Below, piece by piece: positions 60,591 through 64,000 of a stretch of 64,000 bases of DNA (positions are counted from its first letter, which is position 1; every line of letters starts with the position of its first letter). The DNA comes from Euonymus europaeus (lineage: Eukaryota > Streptophyta > Magnoliopsida > Celastrales > Celastraceae): contig OY756968.1 of NCBI GenBank assembly GCA_963580455.1, positions 25,451,508 to 25,515,507 of the forward strand, given 5' to 3'. Position numbers and translations under genes: made by a program. The notes beneath the pieces are model-generated. The model was not told the DNA's origin. It did not search any database and saw only the letters and a program-made list of their open reading frames with translations.

Positions 60591-61975
60591 TTCGGTGATT
60601 TTTAGCTTGATTTCACACTACTTTTCGAGCTCTACCATCCTGGTATTTCGGATTTTTATTTCAGAACTCGTGGTTAGCAGGTCTTGATTCACCTATTTAG
60701 CCGCGAAATATGGTTTCTTTACGTAAACGGTTTTCTGAATATCCATTGACTCCGAGTTCTGAATTCGGTGATTTTTAGCTTGATTTTGCAATACTTTTCG
60801 AGCTCAACAATCCTGGATTTTCGGATTTTGATTTCAGAACTCGTGGCTAGTAGGTCTTGTTTCACCTAGTTAGCCGCGAAATGTGGTTTCTTTACGTAAA
60901 CGGTTTTATGAATATCCGTTTACTCCGAGTTCTGAATTCAGTGATTTTTAGCTTGATTTCACACTACTTTTCGAGCTCTACAATCCTCGCGTTTCGGATT
61001 TTGATTTCAGAACTCGTGGATAGTTGGTCTCGTTTCACCTATTTAGCCGCGAAACGTGGTTTCTTTTCGTAAACAGTTTTATGAATATCCGTTGACTCCG
61101 AGTTTTGAATTCGGTGATTTTTAGCTTGATTTCACACTACTTTTCGAGCTCTACAATCCTGGCGTTTCGGATTTTGATTTCAGAACTCGTGGATAGTTGG
61201 TCTCGTTTCACCTAGTTAGCCGCGAAATGTGGTTTCTTTACGTAAACGGTTTTTATGAATATCCGTTGACTCCGAGTTCTGAATTCGGTGATTTTTAGCT
61301 TGATTTCACACTACTTTTCGAGCTCTACAATCCTGGCGTTTCGTATTTTGATTTCAGAACTCGTGGCTAGTAGGTCTCGTTTCACCTAGTTAGCCGCAAA
61401 ATGTGGTTTCTTTACGTAAACGATTTTATGAATATCCTTTGACTACGAGTTCTGAATTCGGTGATTTTTAGCTTGATTTCACACTACTTTTCGAGCTCTA
61501 CCATCCTGGCATTTCGGATTTTGATTTCAGAACTCGTGGCTAGCAGGTCTTGATTCACCTATTTAGCCGCGAAATGTGGTTTCTTTACGTAAACAGTTTT
61601 ATGAATATCCGTTGACTCCGAGTTTTGAATTCGGTGATTTTTAGCTTGATTTCACACTACTTTTCGAGCTCAACAATCCTGGAGTTTCGGATTTTGATTT
61701 CAGAACTCGTGGATAGTTGGTGTCGTTTCACCTAGTTAGCCGCGAAATGTGGTTTCTTTACGTAAACGGTTTTATGAATATCCGTTGACTCCGAGTTCTG
61801 AATTCGGTGATTTTTAGCTTGATTTCACACTAATTTTCGAGCTCTACAATCCTCGCATTTCGGATTTCGATTTCAGAACTCGTGGCTAGCAGGTCTCGTT
61901 TCACCTAGTTAGCCGCGAAATGTGGTTTCTTTTCGTAAACGGTTTTATGAATATCCGCTGACTCCGAGTTCTGAA
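60591..61975 (+). repeat. 8-monomer HOR, copy 1 (1385 bp)
   Basis: Ordered markers: CCTGGTATTTCGG; GGTTAGCAGG with CGAAATATGG; GATTTTGCAATAC with CTCAACAATCCTGGATTTTC; GAATTCAGTG with CCTCGCGTTT; GAAACGTGG with CTTTTCGTAAACAG; GGATAGTTGG; ACGATTTTATG; GGATAGTTGGTGTCG; CCGCTGACTCC. A one-base T insertion (ACGGTTTTTATG, about 61248) makes the unit one base longer than 8 x 173. Confidence 0.9.
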
Positions 61976-63361
61976 TTCGGTGATTTTTAGCTTGATTTCA
62001 CACTACTTTTCGAGCTCTACCATCCTGGTATTTCGGATTTTTATTTCAGAACTCGTGGTTAGCAGGTCTTGATTCACCTATTTAGCCGCGAAATATGGTT
62101 TCTTTACGTAAACGGTTTTCTGAATATCCATTGACTCCGAGTTCTGAATTCGGTGATTTTTAGCTTGATTTTGCAATACTTTTCGAGCTCAACAATCCTG
62201 GATTTTCGGATTTTGATTTCAGAACTCGTGGCTAGTAGGTCTTGTTTCACCTAGTTAGCCGCGAAATGTGGTTTCTTTACGTAAACGGTTTTATGAATAT
62301 CCGTTTACTCCGAGTTCTGAATTCAGTGATTTTTAGCTTGATTTCACACTACTTTTCGAGCTCTACAATCCTCGCGTTTCGGATTTTGATTTCAGAACTC
62401 GTGGATAGTTGGTCTCGTTTCACCTATTTAGCCGCGAAACGTGGTTTCTTTTCGTAAACAGTTTTATGAATATCCGTTGACTCCGAGTTTTGAATTCGGT
62501 GATTTTTAGCTTGATTTCACACTACTTTTCGAGCTCTACAATCCTGGCGTTTCGGATTTTGATTTCAGAACTCGTGGATAGTTGGTCTCGTTTCACCTAG
62601 TTAGCCGCGAAATGTGGTTTCTTTACGTAAACGGTTTTATGAATATCCGTTGACTCCGAGTTCTGAATTCGGTGATTTTTAGCTTGATTTCACACTACTT
62701 TTCGAGCTCTACAATCCTGGCGTTTCGTATTTTGATTTCAGAACTCGTGGCTAGTAGGTCTCGTTTCACCTAGTTAGCCGCAAAATGTGGTTTCTTTACG
62801 GTAAACGATTTTATGAATATCCTTTGACTACGAGTTCTGAATTCGGTGATTTTTAGCTTGATTTCACACTACTTTTCGAGCTCTACCATCCTGGCATTTC
62901 GGATTTTGATTTCAGAACTCGTGGCTAGCAGGTCTTGATTCACCTATTTAGCCGCGAAATGTGGTTTCTTTACGTAAACAGTTTTATGAATATCCGTTGA
63001 CTCCGAGTTTTGAATTCGGTGATTTTTAGCTTGATTTCACACTACTTTTCGAGCTCAACAATCCTGGAGTTTCGGATTTTGATTTCAGAACTCGTGGATA
63101 GTTGGTGTCGTTTCACCTAGTTAGCCGCGAAATGTGGTTTCTTTACGTAAACGGTTTTATGAATATCCGTTGACTCCGAGTTCTGAATTCGGTGATTTTT
63201 AGCTTGATTTCACACTAATTTTCGAGCTCTACAATCCTCGCATTTCGGATTTCGATTTCAGAACTCGTGGCTAGCAGGTCCTCGTTTCACCTAGTTAGCC
63301 GCGAAATGTGGTTTCTTTTCGTAAACGGTTTTATGAATATCCGCTGACTCCGAGTTCTGAA
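61976..63361 (+). repeat. 8-monomer HOR, copy 2 (~1386 bp)
   Basis: Repeats copy 1 at 1385 bp with almost no substitutions but two private one-base insertions: TTTACGGTAAACG near 62800 and AGGTCCTCG near 63280. Similarity continues to about 63408 and then stops. Confidence 0.9.
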
Positions 63362-64000
63362 TTCGGTGATTTTTAGCTTGATTTCACACTACTTTTCGAG
63401 CTCTACAATCCTGGAGTTTCGGATTTTGATTTCAGAACTCCTGGCAAGTAGGTCTCGTTTCACCTAGTTAGCCGCGAAATTGTGGTTTCTTTACGTAAAC
63501 GATTTTATGAATATCCTTTGACTACGAGTTCTGAATTCGGTGATTTTTAGCTTGATTTCACACTACTTTTCGAGCTCTACCATCCTGGCATTTCGGATTT
63601 TGATTTCAGAACTCGTGGCTAGTAGGTCTTGTTTCACCAAGTTAGCCGCGAAATGTGGTTTCTTTACGTAAACGGTTTTATGAATATCCGTTTGACTCCG
63701 AGTTCTGAATTCGGTGATTTTTGGATTGATTTCACACTACTTTTCGAGCTCTACAATCCTAGGTTTTCGGATTTCGATTTCAGAACTCGTGGCTAGCATG
63801 TCTCGTTTCACCTAGTTAGCCGCGAAATGTGGTTTCTTTACGTAAACGGTTTTATGAATGACCGTTGACTCCGAGTTCTGAATTCGGTGATTTTTAGCTT
63901 GATTTCACACTACTTTTCGAGGTCTACAATCCTGGGTTTTTGGATTTCGATTTCAGAACTCGTGGCTAGCAGGACTCGTTTCACCTAGTTAGCCGCGAAA
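63362..64000 (+). repeat. Divergent monomers at the window end
   Basis: About 3.7 monomers lie here: one with CTCCTGGCAAGTAGG and GAAATTGTGG (one-base insertion at 63481), one with CCGTTTGACTCC (insertion near 63692) and TTTTTGGATTGATTTC, one with CATGTCTCG and ATGAATGACCG, and the start of another with GGACTCG. They are not part of an HOR seen in this window. The array continues past the edge. Confidence 0.8.

Larger units (their letters stand above)
1..64000 (+). repeat. Tandem satellite array, ~173-bp monomer, ~370 copies
   Basis: Every part of the window is made of head-to-tail copies of one unit. Consecutive copies of the block AACTCGTGGCTAG start at 1, 174, 347 and 520 and continue at this spacing to the end, giving a period of 173 bp broken only by rare small indels. 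I saw no inverted monomer and no non-satellite insertion. A monomer near nucleosome-repeat length organised in higher-order units is typical of eukaryotic centromeric or pericentromeric satellites, but location cannot be read from sequence alone. The strand given is the T-rich strand and is arbitrary. The family and species are not recognised. Confidence 0.98.

Noticed and set aside
60857..62457. Two identical 71-codon open frames (60857-61072 and 62242-62457)
   Set aside because: Their identity is explained by the 8-monomer HOR duplication at 1385 bp, not by coding constraint.
1..64000. CRISPR array
   Set aside because: The repeats are 173 bp, directly adjacent and without unique spacers.
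1..64000. CENP-B box
   Set aside because: Each TTCG in the consensus was compared with the TTCGnnnnAnnCGGG pattern, on both strands; none fits. Single variant monomers were not all tested.
1..64000. Transposable element, LTR or other insertion
   Set aside because: The 173-bp phase can be followed through the window, with only a 46-bp loss and one- or two-base indels. No unrelated sequence or target-site duplication was seen.
1..64000. 5S rDNA, tRNA or other RNA gene cluster
   Set aside because: No A/B box arrangement, cloverleaf or rRNA-like segment was recognised, and the T-runs lie inside each monomer without a preceding gene-like structure.
1..64000. Assignment to a named plant satellite (for example a centromeric repeat of similar length)
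   Set aside because: Several known satellites have monomers of 155-185 bp, but I could not match this sequence to any of them from memory, and length alone is not evidence.
1..64000. BsaI-like GGTCTC and other restriction sites as functional elements
   Set aside because: They are frequent because they are part of the monomer. Useful for a ladder test but no biological role is implied.

Overview
The whole 64 kb window is one uninterrupted tandem satellite array. I found no gene, RNA gene, transposon, CRISPR array or unique sequence on either strand. The repeat unit is about 173 bp (roughly 370 copies, all head to tail in one orientation). Both window edges fall inside the array, so its true ends are not seen. 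Multi-monomer higher-order repeats (HORs) on a nucleosome-sized monomer point to eukaryotic constitutive heterochromatin, most likely centromeric or pericentromeric; that location is inference. I do not recognise the satellite family and cannot name the organism. A plant or an invertebrate would both fit. No CENP-B-box-like motif was found in the consensus.

The monomer is about 41% G+C. In the first copy (1-173) the + strand has 68 T against 34 A. There are 13 CpG sites where about 7 are expected from base composition. A 50-bp core holds three dyads: a perfect 10-bp palindrome, a 5-bp stem with a 12-nt loop, and a 17-bp near-palindrome with one mismatch. A 4-5 bp stretch just after ATCCTGG is hypervariable and works as a type code for monomers.

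Reading by shared variants divides the array into zones. 1-4971: a 5-monomer (865 bp) HOR interrupted by a 3-monomer tandem duplication, with one monomer carrying a 46-bp deletion at 520-646. 4972-17082: large duplicated blocks, including a 15-monomer block (about 2.6 kb) present twice almost without difference and a 7-monomer block present three times. 17085-25998: an HOR family whose units vary between 8, 9 and 11 monomers. 25999-29315: a mosaic of fragments of the preceding zone. 29316-39910: a different subfamily, with a 7-monomer HOR in four copies and a local dimer expansion. 39911-44890: the cleanest HOR, 9 monomers (1557 bp) in three full copies and part of a fourth. 44891-48050: mixed monomers without clear HOR. 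48051-55489: a long HOR of 17 or 19 monomers. 56001-60590: an HOR alternating between 10 and 9 monomers. 60591-63361: an 8-monomer HOR. 63362-64000: divergent tail.

Nothing here acts as a set of cooperating genes. The biology is that of satellite evolution: repeated local amplification, unequal exchange or conversion between copies, and decay concentrated at CpG sites. Short open frames exist, but they are by-products of the repeat and are not reported as genes. Boundaries of HOR units are read by eye and are good to about 10-50 bp.
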